Counted from the first letter of the stretch, positions 50,061 through 60,186 are shown. The stretch: DNA of 64,000 nt from Paludibacteraceae bacterium (GCA_016937795.1 JAFGVV010000039.1:24694-88693); one strand, 5' to 3'. The notes: a model not told the origin generated them from the sequence alone. A program made the numbers and translations.

Positions 50061-51113
50061 CTATTTATCAGTACCTTTTACTTCTTTTTTATCAGCCACT
50101 ACCGACACTTCTTTCAAACTGTTGATATCCTGTGGCAATTTTGCTGTAAACAATACAGCTTCGAGAAAGCGGATATGATTGCGTTTTTTTGTGCCAGGTG
50201 CAAATACAAATCCTTCAACGGTTATTACGCGCTGATTAATTTCGTCCAGGCGTGTATGACTATAAAACGGGCCACCCATTGCACCTCCGTTAATCATTTT
50301 CCAAAGTCCTGTAATTTCAGCACAATATCCATCGTTTACCCAAATTTCTTTAAATTTTGGTTCTGCATATTTGTTTTCAGTCCCCATATACGAGCCCTCA
50401 ATTTCACCGGGAATATTAGCTTTCATAAACGAATCGCGTTTTGCTAACAGATATTCTTTACTAAAAGTGTTAGCGTCGGTGTAAGGATATGAATATACAA
50501 CAATATCCTGACGTACATTTGGCTGATCGTTGGTGATCCAGTAAAAATCCTGTCCTTTTGTGGCTCTCGAAATTCCCTGTGGAATATCTATTTGAATGCC
50601 AAACAACGATTCAATTTCAGTTTTTGCTTTGTTGTTGATATAATCCTTATTGAATCGCATTTGACGGTTGCGTTCTTCGGTTAAAAAATACTCCAGTATT
50701 TTTTTTCCATTCTCTTCAATCACTTTTCTGAATATAGTATCGTTGGGAGCAACTACACGAACAACAGCTTGTGGACGAGCCCATTTATTTTTCGAATATG
50801 TGATTTTTGGTCCTGAGTATTTAGTCGAAATGTCAGTAAGCAATATGTTGCGCGAAGGTTTTAATAAATCGTTGAACTGATTCTGCGTGCATTGATTGAT
50901 GGTCATTACAGGTTCGGGTTGTGGTAGTCCGTACATATCCTGATCGAGCAAGCCAACCACAGCACGCCCCGAAGGAGCTTGCCATGAACTGTCGTTCATT
51001 ACTACAAGTATTTCGAATCGACTACCTGTTACAGAAGGTAGTGTATAAGTGCTTTCAATACACGAACTCAGTATGATGATCGGTGTCAGAATGGCTAACA
51101 ATTTTACTTTCAT
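50061..51113 (-). CDS. DUF4837 lipoprotein
   Basis: A 350-residue lipoprotein with lipobox IILSSC (Cys18). The rest matches the DUF4837 family of Bacteroidota (FEILVVMNDSSWQAPSGRAV, LLTDISTKYSGPKITYSKN, IWVNDGYCAEITGLWKMING). Function is unknown. Its start overlaps the 3' end of the upstream amidase-like gene by 59 bp in another frame, so translational coupling is likely. Confidence 0.9.
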   Translation of the reverse strand: MKVKLLAILTPIIILSSCIESTYTLPSVTGSRFEILVVMNDSSWQAPSGRAVVGLLDQDMYGLPQPEPVMTINQCTQNQFNDLLKPSRNILLTDISTKYSGPKITYSKNKWARPQAVVRVVAPNDTIFRKVIEENGKKILEYFLTEERNRQMRFNKDYINNKAKTEIESLFGIQIDIPQGISRATKGQDFYWITNDQPNVRQDIVVYSYPYTDANTFSKEYLLAKRDSFMKANIPGEIEGSYMGTENKYAEPKFKEIWVNDGYCAEITGLWKMINGGAMGGPFYSHTRLDEINQRVITVEGFVFAPGTKKRNHIRFLEAVLFTAKLPQDINSLKEVSVVADKKEVKGTDK

Positions 51114-54100
51114 TGTTTTGAGTGTTTAATTGGATATTGTCGTATGAGTTATCATTTTTAGTGTCTGACTCAGTTTTGTTATTTGGATTTATCTTCTGAT
51201 TGCTGAAAAAAGACATTACTGAGCCCATCAATTTATTTCTTTCCTTTTCTGATTTTATACTTTCGAAGGGAAAACCTAAAATGCAAAGTCGATAATTGCC
51301 ACGGAATATTATTCCTGCACTCATATTAGTGCCGGTATATCGGCAAAAGCTAAAGGCGCCATTTCCTGCAGGATCAATGCAGTCGGTCGATTCCACATGA
51401 TACATTTCTTTTCCGGGGCTGTCGTACAGGCTGAATTCAGATCTCTGAAAATGCGAAAAAGGCGTACTAACCATTTTTACCTTTGAACTGAAATTTACAC
51501 ATGAACTATTATATCTGAATTTCAGTATGTTCTCCATAAAAAGATTTTCCTCGGGCTTTAGATAATTTTGTTGTTGAAAATCGCTGCCCACAAAAGCACC
51601 ACTTATCAGCAAATTGCCGCCTGCACGGCAATAAACACTTATAATTTGTTGCAAAGCTAATGGAAAAGTTTTAAATTCCGGTTCTTTTTTTGAATTTCCT
51701 GTGATAGTTTGTTTTTGTTTTCCTAAAATGATATTTACATAACGGAATTCATTCAAATTTATTTTGGAATTTATCAATGCTTTTACTGATGTCGATACGT
51801 ATGAATATCCGACATCTTTCAAAGCTTTCCCATGCGTGAAGGGATAATCGAATGTATTTCCGGCTATTACTTGTGTTTCCATATTTCCGTAGCTTGCTCC
51901 AAATCCCGGATCATCATCGGTTTTCCATGGTTTCTTTCGGTCAAATTCGTATTGCTTTCCGGTAAAACTTATGTCGTACATATAGGGTACTCCGGGGTCT
52001 GAGTCATGGTCGAACCCGCTAGAGCTTTCGTTGTGTGAGACAAAGGCAGGGCCACTTACTCTTTCGAAACCATTGACGATCAGCACTTCTTTGTTGTTGT
52101 TTGGGGCACGGTACACCGAAAGTGTTTCAGTGGCAAAACTTTCGCCGCCTTCGTTTACTGCTGTCACTTTGAAACTGTATATTTTTCCGGTTTCAATATC
52201 AATACTAAAATTATTCGTATTTGTATAACGCCCATTGTCGAAATCATTGTCTCCCTTTCGCGTATATACAACATAGCCTGTAGGTTTGGCTGTAAGTTCC
52301 AGCGGGTCGTTAACTGCCTCCCATGTCAGCACTACTTTGTTGCGGCCGATAAATCTTGTGCAGAATTGTTCTGGTGGAAGTGGCTGTACTACATATGGTT
52401 GCGATGAGTTGAAGCTGATGTATTTCAAAATGGCTTTGTAAATGGCTCTGCTTACTGTAAATCTGAAACGAGGGTCGTGTCCGTATTGCATGTCGTGCGG
52501 ATTCTGATGTGAAAGTAGCTCTAGCAGCATGGTTGGTATTTCGGGTACACGGGATTCGCTGTAGGACTTATTCCATAGTCCACGGCGCGTCCATTCCGGA
52601 GCAAATGTAGCCCTTATGTCTTCGGTAATTTGTGTTTGAATAAGGTCGGTTAGTTCGCGCGAAGCCATTCGCGATACTCCGTTTTCAAAAACCTTAAGCC
52701 CTTTTCCGTTGATCAGACTATAAATGCCGAGTGTGCCAATGATAGAATCGTTTTTTACAACACCTGCATCGGTGTGAAATGCAAGAGCAAGGTCCACAGG
52801 TACTTTTTGACCTTCACGATCCGGTAAAACTGACGAGCCACCAGCCAGCCAGTTTAGCCAGAAACCACGTGACTGAAAGTCGTCGCTATAGTCGTTAGCG
52901 CCTTCGGTGCGACTGTAAATGCTATCGGGTACGCCAGCCCATTGCAGCCAGTAACGTGCAGCTTCGGTAAATCGCGGATAACCGCTGATTGTTGGCTTAA
53001 TGCTGTCGGTAGATAGCGTTTTTTGCGCATTTCCGTTTTTTGCATTACCGTTAGTAAGTAGTGGGCTGCGAGCAATATTGCCCTTCCCGCCTCCAAACTT
53101 TACAGCATCGGCAGTTATTATCCGGTCGGCTGTGGTACTCAAATTGCTTAATTCTACACGGTAATCGCTGTGACGCCCTTTGGGGAATTTAAAATGACCC
53201 AAATACACCCATGTGCCCCCGTTCATGGTTTGGTTGACTGTAAAGTCAGTTCTTCCTCCTTTGTGAAAAACACTGTAACGGGCATCAGCAGTGCTTTTAT
53301 CCAAAGATTTATATGAAACGTAAACAGCATAGTGACCTTCTTCGGGGATTTCGGGAATCCACTCGGCCGAACTTGTTTCTTCAGCATCGGTGATGGTATT
53401 TGTTTTACGGTAAGTTCCTTCCATAAATGGATTCTCTCCCTGTAAATAAAATTCTTTGCTATTTGCAAATCCGGGTTTTGCTGTACGCCAGGTTTTTCGG
53501 TCGTTGTGTTCGCGATAACGCCCTTCTACTAAAATATCATCATCGTTGTCGATAATTTTCTCGTGCTTTTGAGTGTCTCTTTCTCGCGGAATATGCACAT
53601 TGGCACCTGCATTTTCGAGCATCGGGGTCAGAAAACTTAATACATAAGCTTGCGTGTAAAGGTCTTCAACTGTTTGAAATAGTCTTGATCTTTGCCACAT
53701 CCAGCGTTTCTTTTCCTGATTGTAATGCCAGCCATGACTTTGCCATACTGCAATGTGGCGGTTTTGTAGTCCCTGCGAAATTTGAAATACCCGCGAAATA
53801 TTGCTGACCAAGGCTGTTGTAGTAGATTTGGGGTTAAATACACGATTCTTACTCAATGGACTATGACTGTAAAAGTTTGGAATAAGTTCCTCTATGGCAG
53901 TTTTGTCGCTGATGCATTCAATTTTATAACCGGGATATTTTTCTTTTGTTACATGCTCAAGCATTTTGTAAATCTGCTCTACATTTTCGGGTCTCATTGG
54001 TATTTCTGCTAATCTGTCAGAGGCTGTAATAAGCAGTGTTTTGTTGCGGTTATTGACGTTTATTGAGTTTACTTTTACCCGGCCAACCGAAGCATGTTTA

Positions 54101-54228
54101 CGGGCAATGGCTGTAAGTGAATCGCTAATCTGGTTTTCCAGAATTTTTTGTCCACTTGAGTCTTGTGCTGAAAGGTATAACAGCAAAAGTATAATCGAAA
54201 TGTATTTAAATGAAGCTCTTATATGCAT
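51055..54228 (-). CDS. Large secreted amidase-like protein with golvesin and FN3 modules
   Basis: A 1057-residue protein with a signal peptide (to about residue 26). An Amidase_3-type (N-acetylmuramoyl-L-alanine amidase) fold appears to be split: first half (about 140-220, VWQSHGWHYN with His165, and candidate Glu188), then an inserted golvesin/xanthan-lyase-like module (about 285-380, EIPEEGHYAVYVSYKSLDKS), then the second half (about 420-600, LALAFHTDAGV with His485 and EIPTMLLELLSHQNPHD). An FN3 domain follows (about 610-710) and a long C-terminal region (about 720-1000) that may be a further enzyme-like fold. Such proteins are often annotated as xanthan lyase in this phylum without proof. 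Peptidoglycan cleavage is the more likely role, by inference. Confidence 0.75.
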   Translation of the reverse strand: MHIRASFKYISIILLLLYLSAQDSSGQKILENQISDSLTAIARKHASVGRVKVNSINVNNRNKTLLITASDRLAEIPMRPENVEQIYKMLEHVTKEKYPGYKIECISDKTAIEELIPNFYSHSPLSKNRVFNPKSTTTALVSNISRVFQISQGLQNRHIAVWQSHGWHYNQEKKRWMWQRSRLFQTVEDLYTQAYVLSFLTPMLENAGANVHIPRERDTQKHEKIIDNDDDILVEGRYREHNDRKTWRTAKPGFANSKEFYLQGENPFMEGTYRKTNTITDAEETSSAEWIPEIPEEGHYAVYVSYKSLDKSTADARYSVFHKGGRTDFTVNQTMNGGTWVYLGHFKFPKGRHSDYRVELSNLSTTADRIITADAVKFGGGKGNIARSPLLTNGNAKNGNAQKTLSTDSIKPTISGYPRFTEAARYWLQWAGVPDSIYSRTEGANDYSDDFQSRGFWLNWLAGGSSVLPDREGQKVPVDLALAFHTDAGVVKNDSIIGTLGIYSLINGKGLKVFENGVSRMASRELTDLIQTQITEDIRATFAPEWTRRGLWNKSYSESRVPEIPTMLLELLSHQNPHDMQYGHDPRFRFTVSRAIYKAILKYISFNSSQPYVVQPLPPEQFCTRFIGRNKVVLTWEAVNDPLELTAKPTGYVVYTRKGDNDFDNGRYTNTNNFSIDIETGKIYSFKVTAVNEGGESFATETLSVYRAPNNNKEVLIVNGFERVSGPAFVSHNESSSGFDHDSDPGVPYMYDISFTGKQYEFDRKKPWKTDDDPGFGASYGNMETQVIAGNTFDYPFTHGKALKDVGYSYVSTSVKALINSKINLNEFRYVNIILGKQKQTITGNSKKEPEFKTFPLALQQIISVYCRAGGNLLISGAFVGSDFQQQNYLKPEENLFMENILKFRYNSSCVNFSSKVKMVSTPFSHFQRSEFSLYDSPGKEMYHVESTDCIDPAGNGAFSFCRYTGTNMSAGIIFRGNYRLCILGFPFESIKSEKERNKLMGSVMSFFSNQKINPNNKTESDTKNDNSYDNIQLNTQNNESKIVSHSDTDHHTEFVY

Positions 54229-54364
54229 TATTTTAAATTCGTCAAGTGTTTTTTTAAAGTTAATTGTCTAAGTGGCTAATCTGTACTTGGTTTAGTAAAC
54301 CCTAAACCTCCCTCGTTTTTCGTGAGGCAAGCCCGAAACCCAAAATGCGAAACATGAAACTTTA

Positions 54365-54901
54365 CTACAATCCGGATAGAAAACCCTCCCAATCCATATT
54401 CCAAGGATCGGTTTTTCGTCCGGGTGCAATATCGCTGTGACGTAAAATGTATTTTATTTCGTGTCGCGATTTTATATCGTCAATAAGTGTTGTGAGCGCT
54501 CTAATTTGCGTTTCGGTTGGAGCTTCGGTAAATGTTGTCATGAGTTCAATGCCTATGGAACAGCTGTTTACCGATGTTCTTCCATCGGGTAGTGAGCTCT
54601 TTCCTGCATGATATGCGGTGTTCTTCTCCTCAACCAGTTGGAAAATTTCGCCTTTGCGACCGATGACATAATGTGCACTTACTTTGTAGCATGAAAATTG
54701 TTTAATCACAAGATCGATGTCGTAGTGATCACCCCCGGAATTGTTGAATGTGGAGTGAATGATGACTACATCAATTTTCCGATTCTTGGCATTTGCGTAT
54801 CCGAAATTGACTCTTTTGTCAATGATTTGTGGAGATTGAGCATTTATATTTAAATATACAAATGACAGGCACAGGGATAATATGTAGAATGTTTTATGCA
54901 A
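54365..54901 (-). CDS. N-acetylmuramoyl-L-alanine amidase (Amidase_2)
   Basis: A 178-residue enzyme with a signal peptide (to about residue 22), probably periplasmic. The Amidase_2/PGRP fold carries the zinc ligand His49 (VVIIHST), SAHYVIGRKGEIFQLV, NSCSIGIEL and the C-terminal ligands in LRHSDIAPGRKTDP (His near 155, Asp near 165). It cleaves the amide between MurNAc and L-Ala, or can serve in phage-derived lysis; here, in a housekeeping context, cell-wall turnover is more likely. A minus-strand promoter-like pair (TTTT, N19, TATATTTG, at 54924-54954) precedes it. Confidence 0.9.
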   Translation of the reverse strand: MHKTFYILSLCLSFVYLNINAQSPQIIDKRVNFGYANAKNRKIDVVIIHSTFNNSGGDHYDIDLVIKQFSCYKVSAHYVIGRKGEIFQLVEEKNTAYHAGKSSLPDGRTSVNSCSIGIELMTTFTEAPTETQIRALTTLIDDIKSRHEIKYILRHSDIAPGRKTDPWNMDWEGFLSGL

Positions 54902-54997
54902 AGTGTGATATGTTTTTAAGGTTCAAATATATTGATAATTAGTATGCGTTAAAATTATATTTATGATAATTACTGAAAAATAAGCATAGATTATTCT

Positions 54998-55438
54998 TTA
55001 AAAAATCATTCCATGCAAATAAAGCCAGCCTACATATCTGATAAATTTGCCGACCAACATTGCAATAGCTACTATCCACCAGCGGCATCTGAAATAGCCT
55101 GATGCTACTGCAATAATATCGCCAACGCCGGGTAAAAACGAGAAAAAAGCAAACCAATCGCCGTACTTATGAATTTTCTCAGTAAAATTGTCTAATTTTT
55201 CTTTTTTTATTCTCAGGTATTTTTCTATCCATTGTAATTTGCCCAATCTACCGAGATAGTAGCAACTCATGCCACCAAGCCAGTTGCCTGTTGTGGCAAC
55301 AAATACACATGTCCATGCATTTAATCCGCCATAGACTAATGCCGAGAAAACCACTTCGGAACTAAACGGAACCACCGTTGCTGCCAAAAAAGAGGCGATA
55401 AATAAACCGAGGTATCCAAGTTCTGCGAAGTCTGCCAT
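54998..55438 (-). CDS. YqaA/DedA-like membrane protein
   Basis: A 146-residue protein with about four hydrophobic helices. The FLAATVVPFSSEVVFSALVYGG start and FAFFSFLPGVGDIIAVASGYFRC fit the YqaA branch of the DedA/SNARE-associated family. The related DedA proteins work in membrane-lipid flipping and homeostasis; for YqaA itself the role is unproven. It starts 6 bp after the DUF6427-like gene ends, so they are probably cotranscribed. Confidence 0.85.
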   Translation of the reverse strand: MADFAELGYLGLFIASFLAATVVPFSSEVVFSALVYGGLNAWTCVFVATTGNWLGGMSCYYLGRLGKLQWIEKYLRIKKEKLDNFTEKIHKYGDWFAFFSFLPGVGDIIAVASGYFRCRWWIVAIAMLVGKFIRYVGWLYLHGMIF

Positions 55439-55444
55439 TTTTTA

Positions 55445-56434
55445 TCAGATAATAAAATTACTGACTACAAATGCCAGGTTGATGACCAGAAACACTACAA
55501 ATACTATGCTGTAAAAATTTCCGAAACGTAACGAAAGCGGATGTGAGAAAAGCATCGAATAGCCGGGTGCTATTAGTAACATAAGCGCTTTGTAGTCGGT
55601 AGCACTGAAGATTGTGATTGTAAATATGGCTACTGTATAAAGCGAAATAAAGGATAATCGTGAGCGTGTTTGTATTGAGTCGTTGCGCAGATTCGGGATA
55701 ATTCCTGCTGAGGCAAGAATTATGAAAATTATCAGCGATGTGATGTATATTATTTCGTGTAAAGCTATTGAGGGAAAAATAAAATGCGGAATGAAATCTT
55801 TAATATGTTCAGTTATTTTCAGAAGGTCGGGATTGATAAGGTAGCCAACGACAAAATAAAATATCCAGGGATTGATAAATCCGAAAAGAGAAGCCAGCCA
55901 TGTGCGCAAAGAAAAGCATTTTAGTTGCATAAAACCAATCCAGAATACGGGCATAAGTACCAAAATCGGTTTTACAAAAAATCCTCCGATTCCAATAAGC
56001 AAGCTACCTGTAAATGCTTGTATTGCAGCATTTTTATTTCGGTACATGTCGAAAAAAACATACAAAGCACCGATAAGTAGTGTGAGTGTAATGTGAGCTC
56101 TTGTGAGCGAATGTGTTTGAAACCAAACACCCACCAGAAGGTTAAAGATAATAACCGGCAACAGCGTGCGCGTTCGAATAATGCTGTAGCGGTTGTTTAG
56201 CTGAAAAATGAGAATTGCGTTGAGCAGTGTAAGTGCTGCATTAAAAATGTAAGGTAAAATGCTCTGCGAACTGAAAAAATAAGCCACATTAAGTATCGGA
56301 TCAGTAGTGTTTTGCGAAGGAATTTTACTTATTCCACTTACATAATAAACTATCCACAACAAGTAACCGGCCGCAATCATAGCTATTGTAGCAGGAAGTG
56401 GAGGTGTGACTATTTTTTTGAGCGAAAGTTTCAT
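55445..56434 (-). CDS. DUF6427-like polytopic membrane protein
   Basis: A 329-residue integral membrane protein with about nine TM segments. Conserved-looking elements include THSLTRAHITLTLLIGALYV, GGFFVKPILVLMPVFWIGF and IFSATDYKALMLLIAPGYS. It fits the Bacteroidota family DUF6427, but I am not certain. Function is unknown. It shares an operon with the YqaA-like protein. A -7 box TATTTTTG (complement of 56485-56492) lies about 50 nt upstream. Confidence 0.75.
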   Translation of the reverse strand: MKLSLKKIVTPPLPATIAMIAAGYLLWIVYYVSGISKIPSQNTTDPILNVAYFFSSQSILPYIFNAALTLLNAILIFQLNNRYSIIRTRTLLPVIIFNLLVGVWFQTHSLTRAHITLTLLIGALYVFFDMYRNKNAAIQAFTGSLLIGIGGFFVKPILVLMPVFWIGFMQLKCFSLRTWLASLFGFINPWIFYFVVGYLINPDLLKITEHIKDFIPHFIFPSIALHEIIYITSLIIFIILASAGIIPNLRNDSIQTRSRLSFISLYTVAIFTITIFSATDYKALMLLIAPGYSMLFSHPLSLRFGNFYSIVFVVFLVINLAFVVSNFII

Positions 56435-56583
56435 TCTTATATTGATTAAGCTGGATATTTCGTTTTAGCAGCCGTATATTCCGACAAAAATAATTAAAAA
56501 AAGCGGTTTCTCACGTTTAGAAATTGTGTAAAATAAATCTTAAATTGTTTATTAGGCTATGTGTGGTTTTGTTTTTCCAGACT

Positions 56584-57621
56584 TCAACAGATAAAGCCTC
56601 CACCCAGAACTTTTCCGTCGCGGTAAAATACAGCTGTTTGTCCTGAAGCAATGGCTTCGAGGGCCTCTTTTGTTTCGATAGTAGCTGTATTATTATCGTG
56701 AAAAATCACACGACTTAGATGACTTTGTTTGCGATAACGAATTTTTACAATACTGTCGAATTCGGTACTAAACATGCTCCGATCCACGAAATTCAGTTGT
56801 TTGATATTGAATGACCTTTTGTATAAATTACTTAGAGGTGCCAATATAACTTCGTTTGACAACGGTCGTATTTCTTTTACATAAACTTTTCGGTTAAGGT
56901 ATATAAGTCCATGTCGTTGTCCTACAGTGTAATATGGGTAGCCTCTATGACGACCAAGAATGTTGTTTTCTTCGTCAATAAAATTACCCTCATGGATGTC
57001 GATACCTGCTTCGGCTAGTTTGTTTTGCAGATATGGTCGGTAGTCACCATCCACAAAGCAAGCTCCCAGGCTGTCTTTTTTTATAGCAGCTTTGTAGAAC
57101 CCTTTGTCTGCTGCAATTTGACGGATTTCGTTTTTAAAATAATTTCCAATAGGGAAAATTATACGCGATAATTGTGTTTGTGTAAGTCCCCACAGAAAAA
57201 AAGATTGATCTTTGTCGGGGTCCACGCCCGGCGTTACAAAATATAGGCCGTTTTGCTCCTGTATTCCTGCATAATGCCCCATTGCTACTTTTTCAATTCC
57301 AAGTCGGTCTGCTTCATCGAGCAATAATTTCCATTTTAGTTCATTATTGCATTTGGCACACGGAAAGGGGGTTTCACCATTGAGGTAGCCGTCGATAAAG
57401 TAGCTAATAATCTGTTTTTTGAAAATATCACGTGCATCATACACGAAATGCGGAATGTTCAGCCCTTGTGCCAATTCCCGTGCATCGTTTACATAATTAT
57501 GGCTTTCGCCTTCTCTGAACAAAAAGCTGATGCCGGTTACCTTGTAACCCTGCTCTTTTAAAAGAATGGCAGCAACCGAACTGTCGGTGCCGCCACTCAT
57601 GCCAAGTAAAATGCTTTTTTT
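56584..57621 (-). CDS. mnmA: tRNA-specific 2-thiouridylase MnmA, second type
   Basis: MnmA places sulfur at position 2 of U34 in tRNAs for Lys, Glu and Gln. The 345-residue product has the PP-loop LGMSGGTDSS (8-16), the catalytic Cys89 in PFPCAKC and the second Cys189 in SLGACFVDG, as well as SFFLWGL and YTVGQRHGL. This ACF variant is the branch often present beside the ordinary MnmA in Bacteroidota, so the organism may carry another. The ATG at 57621 is preferred to one 24 codons upstream, which adds a Lys-rich extension not typical for the family. It follows DUF3127 by 72 bp. Confidence 0.93.
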   Translation of the reverse strand, partial: KKSILLGMSGGTDSSVAAILLKEQGYKVTGISFLFREGESHNYVNDARELAQGLNIPHFVYDARDIFKKQIISYFIDGYLNGETPFPCAKCNNELKWKLLLDEADRLGIEKVAMGHYAGIQEQNGLYFVTPGVDPDKDQSFFLWGLTQTQLSRIIFPIGNYFKNEIRQIAADKGFYKAAIKKDSLGACFVDGDYRPYLQNKLAEAGIDIHEGNFIDEENNILGRHRGYPYYTVGQRHGLIYLNRKVYVKEIRPLSNEVILAPLSNLYKRSFNIKQLNFVDRSMFSTEFDSIVKIRYRKQSHLSRVIFHDNNTATIETKEALEAIASGQTAVFYRDGKVLGGGFIC

Positions 57622-57693
57622 CATTATTCCGACTTTTGTTGTCTCAAAAGCATTGTTATATCGCTTTCTTTTGTAGTTGTTTTTAATAAACAA

Positions 57694-58053
57694 TCAGAAT
57701 GGCAAATCAGTGCCTTCTGAAGCTGCCGGAGCACCATTAAACGGAGTTGCACTTACAGCCTGTACAGGAGCGGCCGAAACAGCGATACCAGCATTTTTGT
57801 CAATTTTCCATGCACGTATCGAAGTGTACCAGCGACCGTTGTATTCGCGGCTTTCCACATCGAAACTTACGTTTACCACATCGTCGATAGCCATTGGGAA
57901 CTGGTCGATTTTATCGTTGAATAAATTGAAACATACTTTTTTAGGATATTGATCGGTAGTTTCGAGTACATAATCCTGTGAGCGCCACATGCCGTTTTTT
58001 CCCTGTCCGGTAGCCAAAGGCAACACGGCAATAATTTTTCCTGAAATTTCCAT
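57694..58053 (-). CDS. DUF3127 OB-fold protein with SSB-like tail
   Basis: A 119-residue protein of the DUF3127 family (MEISGKIIAVLPLATGQGKNGMWRSQDYVLET, CFNLFNDKIDQFPMAIDDVVNVSFDVESREYNGRWYTSIRAW), which has an OB-fold-like beta barrel. The Ala/Pro-rich linker at 90-113 and the last residues GTDLPF look like the acidic tip of single-stranded DNA-binding proteins. Nucleic-acid binding is therefore likely but not proven. A good minus-strand -7 box TATCTTTG (complement of 58089-58096) lies 36 nt upstream. Confidence 0.88.
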   Translation of the reverse strand: MEISGKIIAVLPLATGQGKNGMWRSQDYVLETTDQYPKKVCFNLFNDKIDQFPMAIDDVVNVSFDVESREYNGRWYTSIRAWKIDKNAGIAVSAAPVQAVSATPFNGAPAASEGTDLPF

Positions 58054-58260
58054 ATAAAATTCTTTAACTTTTTATTTTTTTTATGTGGCAAAGATAATCA
58101 AGAAAATATGAACAGCCATACCCAAGAGGGCATTTATTGTGACTTTTTTTTCAACAATATTACGAAGCCGACTTACATACAGAGTTTTAATCTGTTGAAC
58201 CAAGCAACAACTCAAATTGTTTCATCAATACAAATCATCATTCACTTTAAATTGTATGTT

Positions 58261-58473
58261 ATGAAATCAAACATTGGATCGAACGATAAACTGATTCGTT
58301 TAGCTTTAGCCATAGTGCTGATAGTGCTTTTTTATAAAGAAATTCTGACCGGTGCTTTGGGTATTGCGGCATTGGTTGTGGCATTGTTGCTTACAGTGAC
58401 CAGTCTTGTGAACTTTTGTCCACTGTACCGTATATTGGGTATTAATACAGATAAAAAGAAAGAAATTAAATAA
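58261..58473 (+). CDS. DUF2892 small membrane protein
   Basis: A 70-residue protein starting MKSNIGSNDKLIRLALAIVL, with two TM helices and the motif VNFCPLYRILGINT, typical of DUF2892 (YgaP transmembrane-like). Some relatives occur with rhodanese domains. Function is unknown. I chose ATG 58261; a frame open further upstream (58108) would add an unlikely N-terminal tail. Confidence 0.88.
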   Translation: MKSNIGSNDKLIRLALAIVLIVLFYKEILTGALGIAALVVALLLTVTSLVNFCPLYRILGINTDKKKEIK

Positions 58474-58660
58474 GTGGTCGGTTTGTTCAGCTAATTCTGG
58501 CTGGATGCTGTGAATCCGGAATAATTGTAAGCCGGTGCTGAGGAAGTTCCGGTTGATGTAATTATGGAGTCGCTGCAATATGCTTTCGTATGCAGGGACT
58601 TACAAATTGCCATCTGTACATGACAAACAATAAAAAATATGTAATTATATAAAGTCATAT

Positions 58661-58691
58661 TTTGTCAATCGGACAGAATTTTGTAATTTCG
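58661..58691 (+). promoter_or_regulatory. Promoter of gapA
   Basis: TTTG at 58661-58664, a 19-bp spacer and TAATTTCG at 58684-58691 (one mismatch to TAnnTTTG), 42 nt before the gapA ATG. Confidence 0.75.
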
Positions 58692-58726
58692 CACTCGATT
58701 TTATGAAACTCAATTTTAAAATATAA

Positions 58727-59734
<1,008 letters not shown>

Positions 59735-59755
59735 GCTGTAATTCATTTTAAATAT

Positions 59756-59790
59756 AAAAAGCTATTCCGCAATGGAATAGCTTTTTTTTT
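59756..59790 (+). terminator. gapA intrinsic terminator
   Basis: AAAAAGCTATTCC-GCAAT-GGAATAGC followed by a T-run. Stem begins about 20 nt after the stop codon. Confidence 0.93.
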
Positions 59791-59825
59791 GATCCAAAAA
59801 TATGAGTTGTGCTGATATGTAAAAA

Positions 59826-59857
59826 CAAAAAAAAAGCCACACATTTGTGCGGCTTTT
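59826..59857 (-). terminator. Terminator of tRNA-Asn copy 1
   Basis: On the minus strand AAAAGCCGCACA-AA-TGTGTGGCTTTT pairs with one mismatch and is followed by a T-run. It directly follows the tRNA 3' end. Confidence 0.8.
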
Positions 59858-59858
59858 G

Positions 59859-59932
59859 CTCTCCCTCTTGGACTTGAACCAAGGACCCTCTGATTAACAG
59901 TCAGATGCTCTAACCGACTGAGCTAAGGAAGA
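59859..59932 (-). tRNA. tRNA-Asn (anticodon GTT), copy 1
   Basis: 74 nt. The acceptor stem TCTTCCT pairs with AGGGAGA; the D-arm has GCTC; the anticodon stem TCTGA/TCAGA holds the loop CTGTTAA with anticodon GTT; the T-arm is CTTGG-TTCAAGT-CCAAG. The 3' CCA is not encoded (CAA follows the discriminator). Its own promoter and terminator flank it. Confidence 0.95.
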
Positions 59933-59961
59933 ATTTGTCATTTGTTTTTTCAAATGCTTTG

Positions 59962-59993
59962 CAAAAGTAATAAAAACTTATGACTTGTGCAAA
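59962..59993 (-). promoter_or_regulatory. Promoter of tRNA-Asn copy 1
   Basis: On the minus strand TTTG (59993-59990), a 20-bp spacer and TACTTTTG (59969-59962), full match to the consensus. About 30 nt separate the -7 box from the mature tRNA. Confidence 0.8.
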
Positions 59994-60053
59994 CCTTGAG
60001 TTGTTAAGGAACATCAAAATTTTGTTTGTTCCCTGATTTCTCCTTTTCAGGAT

Positions 60054-60080
60054 AAAAAAAGCCGTACTTCTACGACTTTT
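60054..60080 (-). terminator. Terminator of tRNA-Asn copy 2
   Basis: On the minus strand AAAGTCGTA-GAAG-TACGGCTTT followed by a T-run, just past the tRNA. Confidence 0.85.
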
Positions 60081-60091
60081 CATTGCTTTTG

Positions 60092-60165
60092 CTCTCCCTC
60101 TTGGACTTGAACCAAGGACCCTCTGATTAACAGTCAGATGCTCTAACCGACTGAGCTAAGGAAGA
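60092..60165 (-). tRNA. tRNA-Asn (anticodon GTT), copy 2
   Basis: 74 nt, identical to copy 1 over the full length, with identical short flanks (GCTTTTG on the 3' side, AATTT on the 5' side). It lies 159 nt upstream of copy 1 in transcription order. The identity suggests a recent local duplication. It has its own promoter (60187-60218) and terminator. Confidence 0.95.
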
Positions 60166-60186
60166 ATTTTTTCTGCATTTGCGGTG

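Noticed and set aside
51055..54228. Annotation as xanthan lyase
   Set aside because: Only the golvesin-like module supports that name; the motifs fit an amidase fold better and no lyase residues were seen.
59859..60165. tRNA pair considered as part of a longer tRNA operon
   Set aside because: Each copy has its own promoter and terminator, and no other tRNA-like fold was found between or beside them.
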